Assembly (NCBI RefSeq): GCF_018457165.1 | Contig: NZ_JAFMNX010000001.1 | Coordinates: forward strand, 930,001 to 994,000 | DNA from: Tianweitania aestuarii | GTDB taxonomy: Bacteria; Pseudomonadota; Alphaproteobacteria; Rhizobiales; Rhizobiaceae | DNA: 64,000 bases | Reading direction: 5' to 3' | Shown: positions 28,773 to 38,328 of the stretch, one piece after another | Layout of the letters: every line of letters begins with the position of its first letter | How positions within the stretch are numbered: the stretch's first letter is position 1 | Notes under the pieces: generated by a model | What the model was told of the DNA's origin: nothing | The model's input: the letters and a program-made list of their open reading frames with translations, nothing else | Database searches by the model: none | Position numbers and translations under genes: made by a program

Positions 28773-30239
28773 ATGGCTGTGACACCGGCACGCGTCGTTT
28801 TGTTCTTGATCGGGCTGTTCCTCGTGGGCGGCCTCATCGCCTATGGCACCGGTGCCTTCGACACCCAGCCGGATCAGCCGCAGACCGCGTCAGCGCCGAT
28901 AGCGGCAGCACCTGCCTCGACGCCTGCTACCCCAGAGCCCGAGCGGGTTGCTCAGCCGCAAACGGAGGCTGCCATCCCATCCTCTGTCACTGGTGAGCCG
29001 GATGCTGCCACCGCGCAGCAGGAAGCGACAGCAAGTGTCGGCGAGCCTGCTGCGGACGCGGCGACGTCGACGCGCAGTGGTCGCGTGACCCCGAGCTTCG
29101 ATATTCTGCGCGTGGAGTCCGATGGATCGACCGTGATCGCCGGTCGTGCCAAGCCGGGCGCCGATGTCGAGATCGTGTCGGACGACATGGTTCTCGGCCA
29201 AACCAAGGTCAGCCCGAACGGTGACTTCGCCATTGCGCTCGACACACCTTTGACAGCCGGCGACCACACGCTGGGATTGCGCGCCAAGGACGGCGGTGGA
29301 TCGGCTTCGTCCACCGAAATGGCGATCGTGTCCGTGCCGAGCGACAAGAAGGGTCAGGTTCTGGCGATGGTTCAGGAACCCGGCCAGCCCAGCCGCTTGA
29401 TCAGCCTGCCGCACGCCGATGACGCGAACAAGGCGGCTGCGTCGGCGAGCGAGACGGCTGCTGCGCCTTCGCAAGACGAGGAGGCTCCCGCTGCGACAAC
29501 CGAGCCTGCTCCAAACAAGCAAACGGCTGCCGTGAACACCGATAAGCAGGCACCCGCCGCCGCGCCGCAAGCTGCTGAGACGAGCGCTGCGCCCACTGTG
29601 GAAGCCGTCGAGATTGAAGGCAGCATGATCTATGTCGCCGGCCGCAGTGCACCGGGCACCCGGTTGCGCGCTTATGCCAATGACGACTTCCTCGGTGAAG
29701 CCAAGGCGTCGCCCGACGGGCAGTTCCTGGTGGAAGCCAAGCGGGATCTGGCGGTCGGCAAATACACGATCCGCATCGATGCGATCGGCGCCGATGGCGC
29801 GACCGTGACACAGCGTGCCGCCGTTCCGTTCGAGCGCGAAGCCGGTGAAGCCGTGGCTGCGGTTGCGCCGAAGCAGGACGATGCGGGGGCGGATGCGAGC
29901 GCAACAGCGTCGGCTTCCACACAACCCCCAGCGGCATCGGCTGCGCCAACCGCGCCAGCGAATGAAAGTGCGGCCGCTTCCGTTGCAGCGACCGCGCCGG
30001 CTTTGCAGGCTGCGAAGGGAGCCGTCATCATCCGTCGTGGCGACTCGCTGTGGCGCATTTCGAAGCGCGCCTATGGGCGCGGCGTTCGGTATTCCACGAT
30101 CTACCTCGCCAATCAGGATCAGATCCAGAACCCGGATCGCATCTGGCCGGGGCAGGTCTTTCATATGCCCGACAGCACCAAAGAAGGTGAAAAGGCGGAT
30201 ATGACGCAGCTCGGCGATCAGGCCACGACGCGGGACTAA
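28773..30239 (+). CDS. Membrane-anchored LysM protein with two Ig-like repeats
   Basis: The 488-aa protein has one N-terminal membrane segment (about 8-25) and a long Ala/Pro/Glu-rich linker. A first Ig-like beta repeat (about 108-188) has FDILRVESDGSTVIAGRAKPGA and VSPNGDFAIAL. A second Ala-rich linker leads to a second repeat (about 276-355) with IYVAGRSAPGTRLRAYANDDFLGEA and ASPDGQFLVEA. The C-terminal LysM (about 417-465) has IIRRGDSLWRISKRAYGRG and WPGQVFHMP. The layout suggests an envelope protein spanning the periplasm and binding peptidoglycan. Its exact role is unknown. It is followed by a tandem repeat and the arsR operator. Confidence 0.85.
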   Translation: MAVTPARVVLFLIGLFLVGGLIAYGTGAFDTQPDQPQTASAPIAAAPASTPATPEPERVAQPQTEAAIPSSVTGEPDAATAQQEATASVGEPAADAATSTRSGRVTPSFDILRVESDGSTVIAGRAKPGADVEIVSDDMVLGQTKVSPNGDFAIALDTPLTAGDHTLGLRAKDGGGSASSTEMAIVSVPSDKKGQVLAMVQEPGQPSRLISLPHADDANKAAASASETAAAPSQDEEAPAATTEPAPNKQTAAVNTDKQAPAAAPQAAETSAAPTVEAVEIEGSMIYVAGRSAPGTRLRAYANDDFLGEAKASPDGQFLVEAKRDLAVGKYTIRIDAIGADGATVTQRAAVPFEREAGEAVAAVAPKQDDAGADASATASASTQPPAASAAPTAPANESAAASVAATAPALQAAKGAVIIRRGDSLWRISKRAYGRGVRYSTIYLANQDQIQNPDRIWPGQVFHMPDSTKEGEKADMTQLGDQATTRD

Positions 30240-30249
30240 TCTGGCTTAT

Positions 30250-30273
30250 CCAAGCCCAAGCCCAAGCCCAAGC
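30250..30273 (+). repeat. Four tandem copies of CCAAGC
   Basis: A perfect 6-base unit is repeated four times, just after the LysM gene stop codon and just before the arsR promoter region. Its copy number could vary by slippage. It is not coding in the chosen gene models. Confidence 0.9.
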
Positions 30274-30274
30274 C

Positions 30275-30303
30275 TTGTGTGTCGTGCATTCATCGTTTAT
30301 CGA
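30275..30303 (+). promoter_or_regulatory. Candidate arsR promoter (TTGTGT-N17-TATCGA)
   Basis: TTGTGT at 30275-30280 and TATCGA at 30298-30303 are spaced by 17 bases. The -10 box lies inside the palindromic operator. Transcription would begin about 7-10 bases downstream, close to the ATG at 30313, so the message may be leaderless. This is inference from motif spacing only. Confidence 0.35.
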
Positions 30304-30315
30304 CGATAAACGATG
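30291..30315 (+). promoter_or_regulatory. 25-base palindromic operator of the ArsR repressor
   Basis: Two 12-base arms (CATCGTTTATCG and CGATAAACGATG) are perfect inverted repeats around a single central base at 30303. This is the kind of site bound by ArsR/SmtB dimers. The last three bases are the arsR start codon, so repressor binding would cover both the -10 region and the translation start. Confidence 0.8.
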
Positions 30316-30648
30316 AACAGCAGTGTCTCGGATCAACATTGGGAACACGACGAGCGGATTGCAGCGGGGCTGTCGGCCCTTTCGCATCCCGCGCGTTTGC
30401 GCATCCTGCGTGAGCTTTCGCGAAAAGAGGCCTGTTGCTGCAAGGATGTTGTTGGTCGGCTGGACCTTGCCCAATCGACTGTGTCGCAACATCTAAAGGT
30501 TCTGGTGGATGCCGGTCTCGTGATGTCCTCACCCGATGGCCAGCGTTCGCGCTATAAACTGGATACTGCCGCGCTCAAGGGGCTGGCCGATAGCCTGTCC
30601 TGCCTTTCCGGCGCTTGCGCGGCGTCTTTGAACGAACTCTGCGGATAA
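30313..30648 (+). CDS. ArsR/SmtB family metalloregulatory repressor
   Basis: The 111-aa winged-helix repressor has the family core LSHPARLRILRELSRKE and the recognition helix STVSQHLKVLVDAGLV. A Cys41-Cys42-Cys43 triplet sits in EACCCKDVV, at the position where ArsR has its ELCVCDL metal loop; three more Cys lie near the C-terminus (97, 102, 110). These residues suggest a soft metal or metalloid, or a reactive sulfur species, as inducer; which one is unknown. The ATG ends the palindromic operator, with no Shine-Dalgarno visible. The ABC exporter begins about 5 bases downstream, so it is probably the target. Confidence 0.9.
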   Translation: MNSSVSDQHWEHDERIAAGLSALSHPARLRILRELSRKEACCCKDVVGRLDLAQSTVSQHLKVLVDAGLVMSSPDGQRSRYKLDTAALKGLADSLSCLSGACAASLNELCG

Positions 30649-30653
30649 TTCTT

Positions 30654-32546
30654 TTGGCTGACAAAACTGTTTCGGCCGACTCCGGATCACTGTTCCGGAC
30701 GCTCGGCAATCTTTGGCCCTATATGTGGCCTTCCAACCGACCGGACCTGCGCCAGCGCGTCATCTGGGCGAGCTTCTTTCTCGTTCTCGCCAAGCTGATC
30801 CTGATCCTGGTCCCATACTTCTTCAAGTGGGCCACCGACGCGCTGAACGGTCAGCTGTCCGTGTCGCAGATGGTGCCGGCCGTGCTGGTCGCGCCGGTCA
30901 TGCTGGTAATCGCCTATAATGCAGTGCGTCTGGTGCAGCTTGGCTTCAACCAGCTGCGCGACGCTTTGTTTGCGCGTGTCGGCCAGCATGCGGTGCGCCA
31001 GCTTGCCTACCGCACCTTCGTGCACATGCACGAACTGTCCTTGCGCTTCCATCTGGAGCGCCGCACGGGCGGTTTGTCGCGCGTCATCGAACGCGGCACG
31101 AAGGGCATCGAAACGATCGTGCGCTTCACGATCCTCAATTCGATGCCGACCGTTCTCGAATTCATTCTGACGGCAGCCGTGTTCGCCTGGTCTTATGGCT
31201 GGAGCTACGTCGCAGTTATCAGCGCGACGGTGGTGCTGTATGTCTGGTTCACGGTGAAGGCGAGTGACTGGCGCATCGCCATTCGCCGCGAGATGAACGA
31301 CTCGGATACGGATGCCAATTCCAAGGCGATCGATTCGCTGCTGAACTTCGAGACCGTGAAGTATTTCGGCAACGAGCGCATGGAAGCGCAGCGCTTCGAT
31401 CGGTCCATGGCGCGCTATGAAGATGCCGCCACCAAGACCTGGACATCGCTTGGCTGGCTGAACTTCGGCCAGGGCCTGATCTTCGGCCTGGGCACGGCGA
31501 TCGTGATGGCGATGTCGGCGCGTGAAGTGATGAACGGCACGCAAACCATCGGCGACTTCGTTTTCGTCAACGCCCTCCTCATGCAGTTGGCAGTGCCGCT
31601 GAACTTCATCGGCTTCGTGTATCGCGAAATCCGCCAAGCGGTGACCGATATCGAGCAGATGTTCGGTCTCCTCGACATGAAACAGGAAGTGACGGATGCA
31701 CCGGGCGCCGCACCGCTCGCCATCAGCGACGGCACGGTGCGCTTCGAGGATGTGCATTTCGCCTATGACGCCAATCGCCAGATCCTGAAAGGCGTCAGCT
31801 TCGAAGTGCCGGCCGGCAAGACGGTTGCAATCGTCGGCCCTTCGGGTGCGGGCAAGTCGACGATCTCGCGCCTTCTGTTCCGTTTCTATGACGTGCAACA
31901 GGGCCGCGTGACCGTGGATGGTCAGGATGTTCGCGAGGTCACGCAGGAAAGCTTGCGTGCAGCGATCGGCATGGTGCCGCAGGACACGGTGCTGTTCAAC
32001 GACACCATCGCCTACAACATCCGCTATGGCCGCAACGACGCGACCAAGGAAGAGGTCGTCTACGCGGCCGAGCAGGCGCAGATCGCGGACTTCATCGAGC
32101 GTTTGCCGGAAGGCTTCGACAGCATGGTCGGCGAACGCGGCTTGAAGCTCTCGGGCGGTGAAAAGCAGCGCGTGGCGATTGCCCGCACCATCCTGAAAGC
32201 GCCGCCCTTGCTGATCCTCGACGAAGCGACCTCGGCGCTGGACACGCAAACGGAGCAGTCGATCCAGGCGGCTCTGGATGTCGTCAGCCGCGGGCGCACC
32301 ACGATCGTGATCGCGCACCGGCTGTCCACCGTCATCAATGCAGACCAGATCATCGTTTTGCGTGACGGCACGATCGCGGAAAGAGGCACGCATGCCGAGC
32401 TGATCGCCGAAAACGGTCTTTATGCTTCGATGTGGATGCGCCAGCGCGAAGCCACCGAAGCCGAGGAGCGGCTGCGGCTTGCGCGTGAAGCGGAAGAGCG
32501 GGAAGAAGAAGCGGCGCGCCGCCAGCCGCAGCTCACTGAAAGCTGA
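30654..32546 (+). CDS. ABC exporter, Atm1/HMT1 type (fused membrane and ATPase domains)
   Basis: The 630-aa half-transporter has a six-helix membrane domain (about 20-330, including WPYMWPSNRPDLRQRV and YFGNERMEAQRFD, an Atm1-group feature) and an ATPase domain with Walker [10 protein letters not shown] (395-403), signature LSGGEKQR (499-506), Walker B LLILDEATS (about 519-527) and IAHRLST. Atm1-type proteins export glutathione-linked sulfur or metal species. A tail of Glu/Arg repeats ends the protein. The start is uncertain: TTG 30654 keeps a 5-base gap from arsR, TTG 30615 overlaps it, and the first ATG is 30722. Its position behind the ArsR gene suggests metal- or thiol-stress control. Confidence 0.88.
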   Translation: MADKTVSADSGSLFRTLGNLWPYMWPSNRPDLRQRVIWASFFLVLAKLILILVPYFFKWATDALNGQLSVSQMVPAVLVAPVMLVIAYNAVRLVQLGFNQLRDALFARVGQHAVRQLAYRTFVHMHELSLRFHLERRTGGLSRVIERGTKGIETIVRFTILNSMPTVLEFILTAAVFAWSYGWSYVAVISATVVLYVWFTVKASDWRIAIRREMNDSDTDANSKAIDSLLNFETVKYFGNERMEAQRFDRSMARYEDAATKTWTSLGWLNFGQGLIFGLGTAIVMAMSAREVMNGTQTIGDFVFVNALLMQLAVPLNFIGFVYREIRQAVTDIEQMFGLLDMKQEVTDAPGAAPLAISDGTVRFEDVHFAYDANRQILKGVSFEVPAGKTVAIVGPSGAGKSTISRLLFRFYDVQQGRVTVDGQDVREVTQESLRAAIGMVPQDTVLFNDTIAYNIRYGRNDATKEEVVYAAEQAQIADFIERLPEGFDSMVGERGLKLSGGEKQRVAIARTILKAPPLLILDEATSALDTQTEQSIQAALDVVSRGRTTIVIAHRLSTVINADQIIVLRDGTIAERGTHAELIAENGLYASMWMRQREATEAEERLRLAREAEEREEEAARRQPQLTES

Positions 32547-32570
32547 GCGCTTACACACAGTGATGACAAT

Positions 32571-32597
32571 GGGTTGCGTTGCGAGGCGCAACCCTTT
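32571..32597 (+). terminator. Probable terminator between the ABC exporter and psd
   Basis: GGGTTGCG (32571-32578) pairs with CGCAACCC (32587-32594) around an 8-base loop, followed by only three T. It lies 25 bases after the exporter stop. The short T-run makes termination partial at best. Confidence 0.5.
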
Positions 32598-32633
32598 CCG
32601 CTAATCACAAAGGCGATTAACGGAACCTGGCGC

Positions 32634-33332
32634 ATGACCCTGGCGGACACTATCCGCAATACGCTGACCCCGATCCACAAGGAAGGCTATCCCTTCATTG
32701 CCGGCTTCGCGGTTGTCACCATCATCATCGGCTTTCTTTGGGCGCCGCTGTTCTTCGTCGGCCTCGTGCTGACAGCGTGGTGCACCTACTTCTTCCGCGA
32801 TCCGCAGCGCGTGACGCCGGTGGATGACGGGCTGGTCGTCAGCCCCGCCGACGGCCGCATTTCGGCCGTTGGACCAGCCGTTCCGCCGCGCGAGCTCGGA
32901 CTGGGCAATGCGGAGATGACCCGCATCTCCGTATTCATGGACGTGTTTTCCTGTCACGTGAACCGCGCGCCGGTACGCGGGCTCGTCACCAAGATCGAAT
33001 ATCGTCCGGGCAAGTTCCTGAATGCCGATCTCGACAAGGCCAGTGCCGAGAACGAGCGCAACGGTCTATTGATCGACAGCCCGCATGGCACGATCGCTTG
33101 CGTGCAGGTCGCTGGGCTGGTCGCACGCCGCATCTTGTGCTGGGTCGACGAGGGCAGCCAGATTTCGACCGGCGAGCGCTTCGGCCTGATCCGCTTCGGC
33201 TCGCGCCTCGATGTTTATCTTCCAGGCAACGCCACGCCGCGCGTGGCTGTTGGGCAGACGGCGATTGCCGGCGAAACGGTGCTGGCGGATTTCGACAGCG
33301 GTTTGACAACGCCCCTCGTGCGGATTGCCTGA
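32634..33332 (+). CDS. psd: Phosphatidylserine decarboxylase proenzyme
   Basis: Psd converts phosphatidylserine to phosphatidylethanolamine at the inner membrane. The 232-aa precursor is of the short type found in alphaproteobacteria. A membrane segment lies at about 20-50, [24 protein letters not shown] follows, and self-cleavage is expected between Gly189 and Ser190 in RFGSRLD, which turns the serine into the pyruvoyl group. Conserved Asp and His residues ([15 protein letters not shown]) are present. pssA follows 6 bases later, so substrate and product steps are encoded together. Confidence 0.95.
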   Translation: MTLADTIRNTLTPIHKEGYPFIAGFAVVTIIIGFLWAPLFFVGLVLTAWCTYFFRDPQRVTPVDDGLVVSPADGRISAVGPAVPPRELGLGNAEMTRISVFMDVFSCHVNRAPVRGLVTKIEYRPGKFLNADLDKASAENERNGLLIDSPHGTIACVQVAGLVARRILCWVDEGSQISTGERFGLIRFGSRLDVYLPGNATPRVAVGQTAIAGETVLADFDSGLTTPLVRIA

Positions 33333-33338
33333 TCAATC

Positions 33339-34136
33339 ATGCTGGATCCCGTTCATAACCAAGACGACAACGATGCGGAGCAAGAAACGGGCATGCGCCG
33401 CATCTCCATCCGTCTGCTGATCCCAAACCTGCTGACTCTGCTGGCGATCTGCGCCGGCATGACCGGTGTTCGACTGGCCTTCGAGGGCCGTTTCGAGGTG
33501 GCTGTGGTGATGGTGCTGGGCGCTGCCTTTCTCGATGGCATCGACGGACGCGCAGCGCGTATGCTGAAGGCCACATCGAACTTCGGCGCGCAGATGGATT
33601 CGCTGGCCGACATCGTAAACTTCGGCGTGGCACCGGCCTTGGTGCTTTATGCCTATCTTCTCGATCAGGCGGGTTCCTTCGGCTGGATCGCGGCGATGCT
33701 TTACGCCATCGCGTGTGGTCTGCGGCTCGCGCGCTTCAACGTCATGCTGGACGATCCCAAACGTCCGAATTGGCAGACCGCCTATTTCATCGGCGTGCCT
33801 GCGCCGGCCGGGGCAGGGCTTGTGATGCTGCCGATCTATCTCGGTTTTCTCGGCATGGAGCCGAGCCGCGGTTTCGCTCTTGCCGCCGTCGTGTTCACGC
33901 TGATCGTGGCTTGGCTTCTCGTCAGCCGCTTGCCGGTCTATTCTGGCAAGACGGTGGGCCAGCGGATCGGCCGCGACGCCGTGATCCCGCTCACGCTGGG
34001 TGCGGTGGCCTATGTGCTGTTTCTCACCAGCTACACCTGGGAAACGCTGGTTGTTTCGGCTGTCGCCTATGCGGTGTTCCTGCCGCTCAGCGTTCATGCC
34101 TATCGCAAGCGCGCCGCCAAGGAAGCGCTGCGCTAA
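33339..34136 (+). CDS. pssA: CDP-diacylglycerol--serine O-phosphatidyltransferase
   Basis: PssA makes phosphatidylserine from CDP-diacylglycerol and serine, the substrate for Psd. The 265-aa integral membrane protein has the complete CDP-alcohol phosphotransferase motif D66-x2-D69-G70-x2-A73-R74-x8-G83-x3-D87-x3-D91. About eight hydrophobic segments follow. A short charged N-terminus precedes MRRISIRLLIPNLLTLLAICAG. An internal in-frame ATG at 33393 (MRRIS) is an alternative start. It forms an operon with psd and is convergent with the HAD gene. Confidence 0.94.
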   Translation: MLDPVHNQDDNDAEQETGMRRISIRLLIPNLLTLLAICAGMTGVRLAFEGRFEVAVVMVLGAAFLDGIDGRAARMLKATSNFGAQMDSLADIVNFGVAPALVLYAYLLDQAGSFGWIAAMLYAIACGLRLARFNVMLDDPKRPNWQTAYFIGVPAPAGAGLVMLPIYLGFLGMEPSRGFALAAVVFTLIVAWLLVSRLPVYSGKTVGQRIGRDAVIPLTLGAVAYVLFLTSYTWETLVVSAVAYAVFLPLSVHAYRKRAAKEALR

Positions 34137-34145
34137 GATCAGCGC

Positions 34146-34173
34146 GCCGCCGCTTCAAAGAGCGTGCGGCGGC
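34146..34173. terminator. Shared hairpin between convergent pssA and HAD genes
   Basis: GCCGCCGC (34146-34153) pairs with GCGGCGGC (34166-34173) around a 12-base loop that contains the HAD stop codon. There is no clear T-run on either strand, so it may only slow polymerase or protect mRNA ends. Confidence 0.35.
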
Positions 34174-34856
34174 TTGATCGATTGTAGCAGATCCGGCAAC
34201 TGCTGCATGTCCGTAAACACGGCGTCCGGCTGAAGCTGTTCAAAGGCTTTCAGCAATCCACCGAGTTCAGCATGCGCGCCACCGGCAAAGCCAAGCACCG
34301 TCATGCCGGCGCTTTTCGCCGCTTGGATGCCGGCGGGGCTGTCTTCCACCACGATGCAGTCGCGCGGCTCGGCGCCCATCTGGCTTGCCGCATGCAGAAA
34401 GAGGTCGGGGAAGGGCTTGCCGCGCTTCACCATGGTCGAGCTGAAGATGTTCGGTTCGAATTGATCGATCAGGCCGGTGACGGTGAGCGACAGGCGAATG
34501 CGGTCGGGCTGGCTCGAGGAGGCCACGCAGAAGGGCTGCTTCAACGAAAGCAGCGTCTCGCGAATGCCCGGTATCGGCTGCAGCTCGCTTCTGAAGCGAG
34601 CCCGCATATCCTGCCGGATCGCTTCCATATGATCTTCGGTGAAATCCACCGCATGGCTCTCGCGCAGAAGCTGGCGGATCGTCGCCATGCTGCGGCCAAG
34701 AAAGATGTCATAGGCCAGCGCTGTCGACACATCGCCGCCAGCGCGCGCGATGTGATCAACGAGAACGCCGATCGAGATCGGCTCGCTATCCACCAGAACC
34801 CCGTCACAATCAAAGATGACGAGGCCGGGATGAGCCGGGAGAGAAGCCTGCGTCAC
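34155..34856 (-). CDS. HAD family hydrolase (beta-phosphoglucomutase-like subgroup)
   Basis: The 233-aa HAD phosphatase has motif I FDCDGVLVDSEP (Asp16, Asp18), motif II SSSQPDRI, motif III Lys in VKRGKPFPDLFLHA, and motif IV VVEDSPAGIQAAKSAG. A helical cap lies between motifs I and II. The GTG at 34856 is chosen because it lies just after the mannitol dehydrogenase stop; the same frame stays open upstream inside that gene but makes no sense there. Operon position suggests it removes phosphate from a sugar or polyol phosphate; this is inference. Confidence 0.88.
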   Translation of the reverse strand: MTQASLPAHPGLVIFDCDGVLVDSEPISIGVLVDHIARAGGDVSTALAYDIFLGRSMATIRQLLRESHAVDFTEDHMEAIRQDMRARFRSELQPIPGIRETLLSLKQPFCVASSSQPDRIRLSLTVTGLIDQFEPNIFSSTMVKRGKPFPDLFLHAASQMGAEPRDCIVVEDSPAGIQAAKSAGMTVLGFAGGAHAELGGLLKAFEQLQPDAVFTDMQQLPDLLQSIKPPHAL

Positions 34857-34858
34857 GC

Positions 34859-36337
34859 TTAGTGCTGGCCGGCCAGATAGCGCTCGACCGTTGCGCGCGT
34901 TCCATCGGCCCACAGCGCCTTCAGGCTCTTGGCGAAAGCGGCTGCGAACACATCCGACTTGGCGACGTCGCCATAGATGTCGCTCATGGCAAGCCATGCC
35001 GACGGATCGTTTCTGGCAGCCTTTGCCGTTTCCTGCAAGCGATCCCAGGAGGGATCGTTCGGCTCGGTTACGGCGCCTGAGTCGGTCGTGCCCTCGCAGT
35101 AACGGCACCACAAAGCTGATTCGAGCGCGAGGCCGTCCACCGAAGCACCGGCCTTGAGGCGGTCTGCAATGGTCGGCACGATGAACTTCGGCTGGCGGTT
35201 GGATCCGTCGAGGCACAGGCGGCGGATCGTGTCGCCGATCTTCGGGTTGGAAAAGCGGCGCACGATCAGTTGGTAATACTCGTCGAGCACCACGCCGGGC
35301 ACGGGCGGCACGGTCGGGATGATCTCGTCGCGTTCAACCTTGTCGAGGAAGCGCTTCACCAGCGGCTCGGCCATGCCTTCATCCACGAAATGGATGTCGA
35401 GCAGGCCGGCGGGATATGCGATCGTGGCATGGCCGCCATTGAGAATGCGGATCTTCATCAGCTCGAAGGGCGCAACGTCTTCGACGAACTGAACGCCGAC
35501 GGTCTCGAGCGCCGGGCGGCCGGCCGTGAACGTGTCTTCGAGAACCCACTGCCTGAAGGGCTCGCAGAACACCGGCCAATTGTCTTCAACGCCGAAGTCG
35601 TCGCGCAGGAGCTTGCGCTCGCGGTCCGAGGTTGCCGGCGTGATGCGATCGACCATGCTGTTCGGGAAGGCCACGGTTTCGCGCACCCAGGCTGCGAGAT
35701 CGGTGTCGAACAGTTCAGCGAGACCGGCAACGGCGTCGCAGGTGACGTGGCCGTTATGTGGAATGTTGTCGCAGGACATCACGGTGAACGGAACGGCGCC
35801 TGCGTCGCGGCGCTGCTTCAGGCCGGCGAGAATCAGGCCGAACACGGTCTTCGGCGCATCCGGCGAAGCGGCATCGGCGGCGATCGCCGGGTGCTTCGGG
35901 TTGAACTTGCCCGACGACGCATCGATGAAATAGCCGCCTTCGGTGATCGTCAGCGACACGATGCGGATAGCGGGATCGGCCAGCGTGGCAAGGATGCGCG
36001 CGGTGTCGCCCGGAGCGATGAAATCGACCATGGCGCCGGTGACGCGGGCTTCCATATGGCCCTCGTCCTGCTCCACAACCGTGGTCAGCCAATCCTGTGC
36101 GCCGAGCTTTTCATGCATGGCGGCTTCGGACGGCAGTACGCCGGCGCCGATGATCGCCCAATGGTGATCGGCACCGGTGGCAAACAGATCGTCGAGGTAA
36201 ACAGCCTGATGCGCGCGGTGAAAGTTGCCGACGCCGAAATGCAGGATGCCCGCCTTCAGGTCCGAACGGTCATATTGCGGGGCAGGGACCTTGGCCGGCA
36301 GATCAGACAGCGCGGCGGCAGACAGTTTCACAGACAT
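34859..36337 (-). CDS. mtlK: Mannitol 2-dehydrogenase (polyol long-chain dehydrogenase)
   Basis: The enzyme oxidises D-mannitol to D-fructose (and often related polyols) with NAD. The 492-aa protein has the family start GILHFGVGNFHRAHQAVYLDDL with the nucleotide-binding pattern, VMSCDNIPHNGHVT, VAFPNSMVDRITPAT, and the catalytic-region Lys and Asn in KIRILNGGHATIAYPAG. Length is normal. It lies downstream of the SmoEFGK-type transporter genes and 2 bases upstream of the HAD gene, so uptake and oxidation are encoded together. Confidence 0.94.
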   Translation of the reverse strand: MSVKLSAAALSDLPAKVPAPQYDRSDLKAGILHFGVGNFHRAHQAVYLDDLFATGADHHWAIIGAGVLPSEAAMHEKLGAQDWLTTVVEQDEGHMEARVTGAMVDFIAPGDTARILATLADPAIRIVSLTITEGGYFIDASSGKFNPKHPAIAADAASPDAPKTVFGLILAGLKQRRDAGAVPFTVMSCDNIPHNGHVTCDAVAGLAELFDTDLAAWVRETVAFPNSMVDRITPATSDRERKLLRDDFGVEDNWPVFCEPFRQWVLEDTFTAGRPALETVGVQFVEDVAPFELMKIRILNGGHATIAYPAGLLDIHFVDEGMAEPLVKRFLDKVERDEIIPTVPPVPGVVLDEYYQLIVRRFSNPKIGDTIRRLCLDGSNRQPKFIVPTIADRLKAGASVDGLALESALWCRYCEGTTDSGAVTEPNDPSWDRLQETAKAARNDPSAWLAMSDIYGDVAKSDVFAAAFAKSLKALWADGTRATVERYLAGQH

Positions 36338-36424
36338 AACAGCTCATCCAGGTTTCGCTGAAGGCCAAGGTGGCCCTCAGGCGATGGTCGTATGATGGCA
36401 AACGGCGCGGGAAGCGCCGCCGCA

Positions 36425-37438
<1,014 letters not shown>

Positions 37439-37493
37439 TAACTTCCCCTTCAAGCCTGCGCCTTTTGATCGGCGCGCTGGCTCTTGTCTATGT

Positions 37494-38318
37494 TTACTTT
37501 ACCGCACCGAAGGTGAGACCGCGAACCAGCTGGCGCTGGGAGAACCAGCCCATGATCAGGATCGGCGCGATCGCCATGGTGGATGCTGCCGACAACTTCG
37601 CCCAGAACAGACCTTGCGGGCTGGAGAAGGATGCGATGAAGGCCGTCAGCGGTGCGGCGTTGGTGGTGGTCAGGCGGATCGTCCAGAACGATTCGTTCCA
37701 GGCGAGAATGATGTTAAGGAGCAGCGTCGAGGCGATACCCGGTACTGCCATCGGCGTCAGCACATAAACGATCTCGTTCCACAACGAGGCGCCATCCATG
37801 CGCGACGCTTCCAGGATCTCGCCCGGGATCTCGCGGAAATAAGTGTAGAGCATCCACACCACGATCGGCAGGTTGATCAGCGTCAGCATGAGCGTCAGGC
37901 CGATGCGGCTGTCGAGCAGGCCCCAGTCGCGGAACAGAAGATAGATCGGCACAAGAACGGCTACCGCTGGCATCATCTTGGTGGACAGCATCCACATCAG
38001 GATGTCCTTGGTGCGGCGCGTCGGCGAGAACGCCATCGACCAGGCGGCCGGGATGGCGACGATCAGCGCCAGAACCGTCGAGCCCAGCGAAATGATCACC
38101 GAGTTCATGAAGGGCCGGAAATAATCGCGTTGCGTTTCCACGTCGATATAGTTTTGGAACGTGCCCGACGGGATCAGGCTGATGCCGGCAATGGCTTCCG
38201 GCTCCGTCTTGAAGCTGGTGATGATCGTGTAAAGGATCGGGAAGAAGATCACGAGGGCGATCACCCAGGCGACCACGGTCCAGGCGATCTTCTGTCCGGT
38301 TGAGGCAGTGCGAGCCAT
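37494..38318 (-). CDS. smoG: Sorbitol/mannitol ABC transporter permease, MalG type
   Basis: The 274-aa membrane protein has six hydrophobic segments and the EAA loop [29 protein letters not shown], which contacts the ATPase. N-terminal [34 protein letters not shown] is typical of MalG-like CUT1 permeases. GAGGAAA lies in front of the ATG at 38318, 10 bases after smoF. An apparent upstream extension of the frame lies inside smoF and was rejected. Confidence 0.93.
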   Translation of the reverse strand: MARTASTGQKIAWTVVAWVIALVIFFPILYTIITSFKTEPEAIAGISLIPSGTFQNYIDVETQRDYFRPFMNSVIISLGSTVLALIVAIPAAWSMAFSPTRRTKDILMWMLSTKMMPAVAVLVPIYLLFRDWGLLDSRIGLTLMLTLINLPIVVWMLYTYFREIPGEILEASRMDGASLWNEIVYVLTPMAVPGIASTLLLNIILAWNESFWTIRLTTTNAAPLTAFIASFSSPQGLFWAKLSAASTMAIAPILIMGWFSQRQLVRGLTFGAVK

Positions 38319-38328
38319 GATCGTTTCC

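Noticed and set aside
30687-32591. A 634-codon open frame antisense to the ABC exporter
   Set aside because: The exporter has all ABC motifs; the antisense product has none and is rich in His/Arg as expected for a shadow frame.
34155-35216. Apparent 353-codon HAD protein fused to extra N-terminal sequence
   Set aside because: The extra part lies inside the mannitol dehydrogenase gene in another frame. The GTG at 34856 gives a normal HAD protein.
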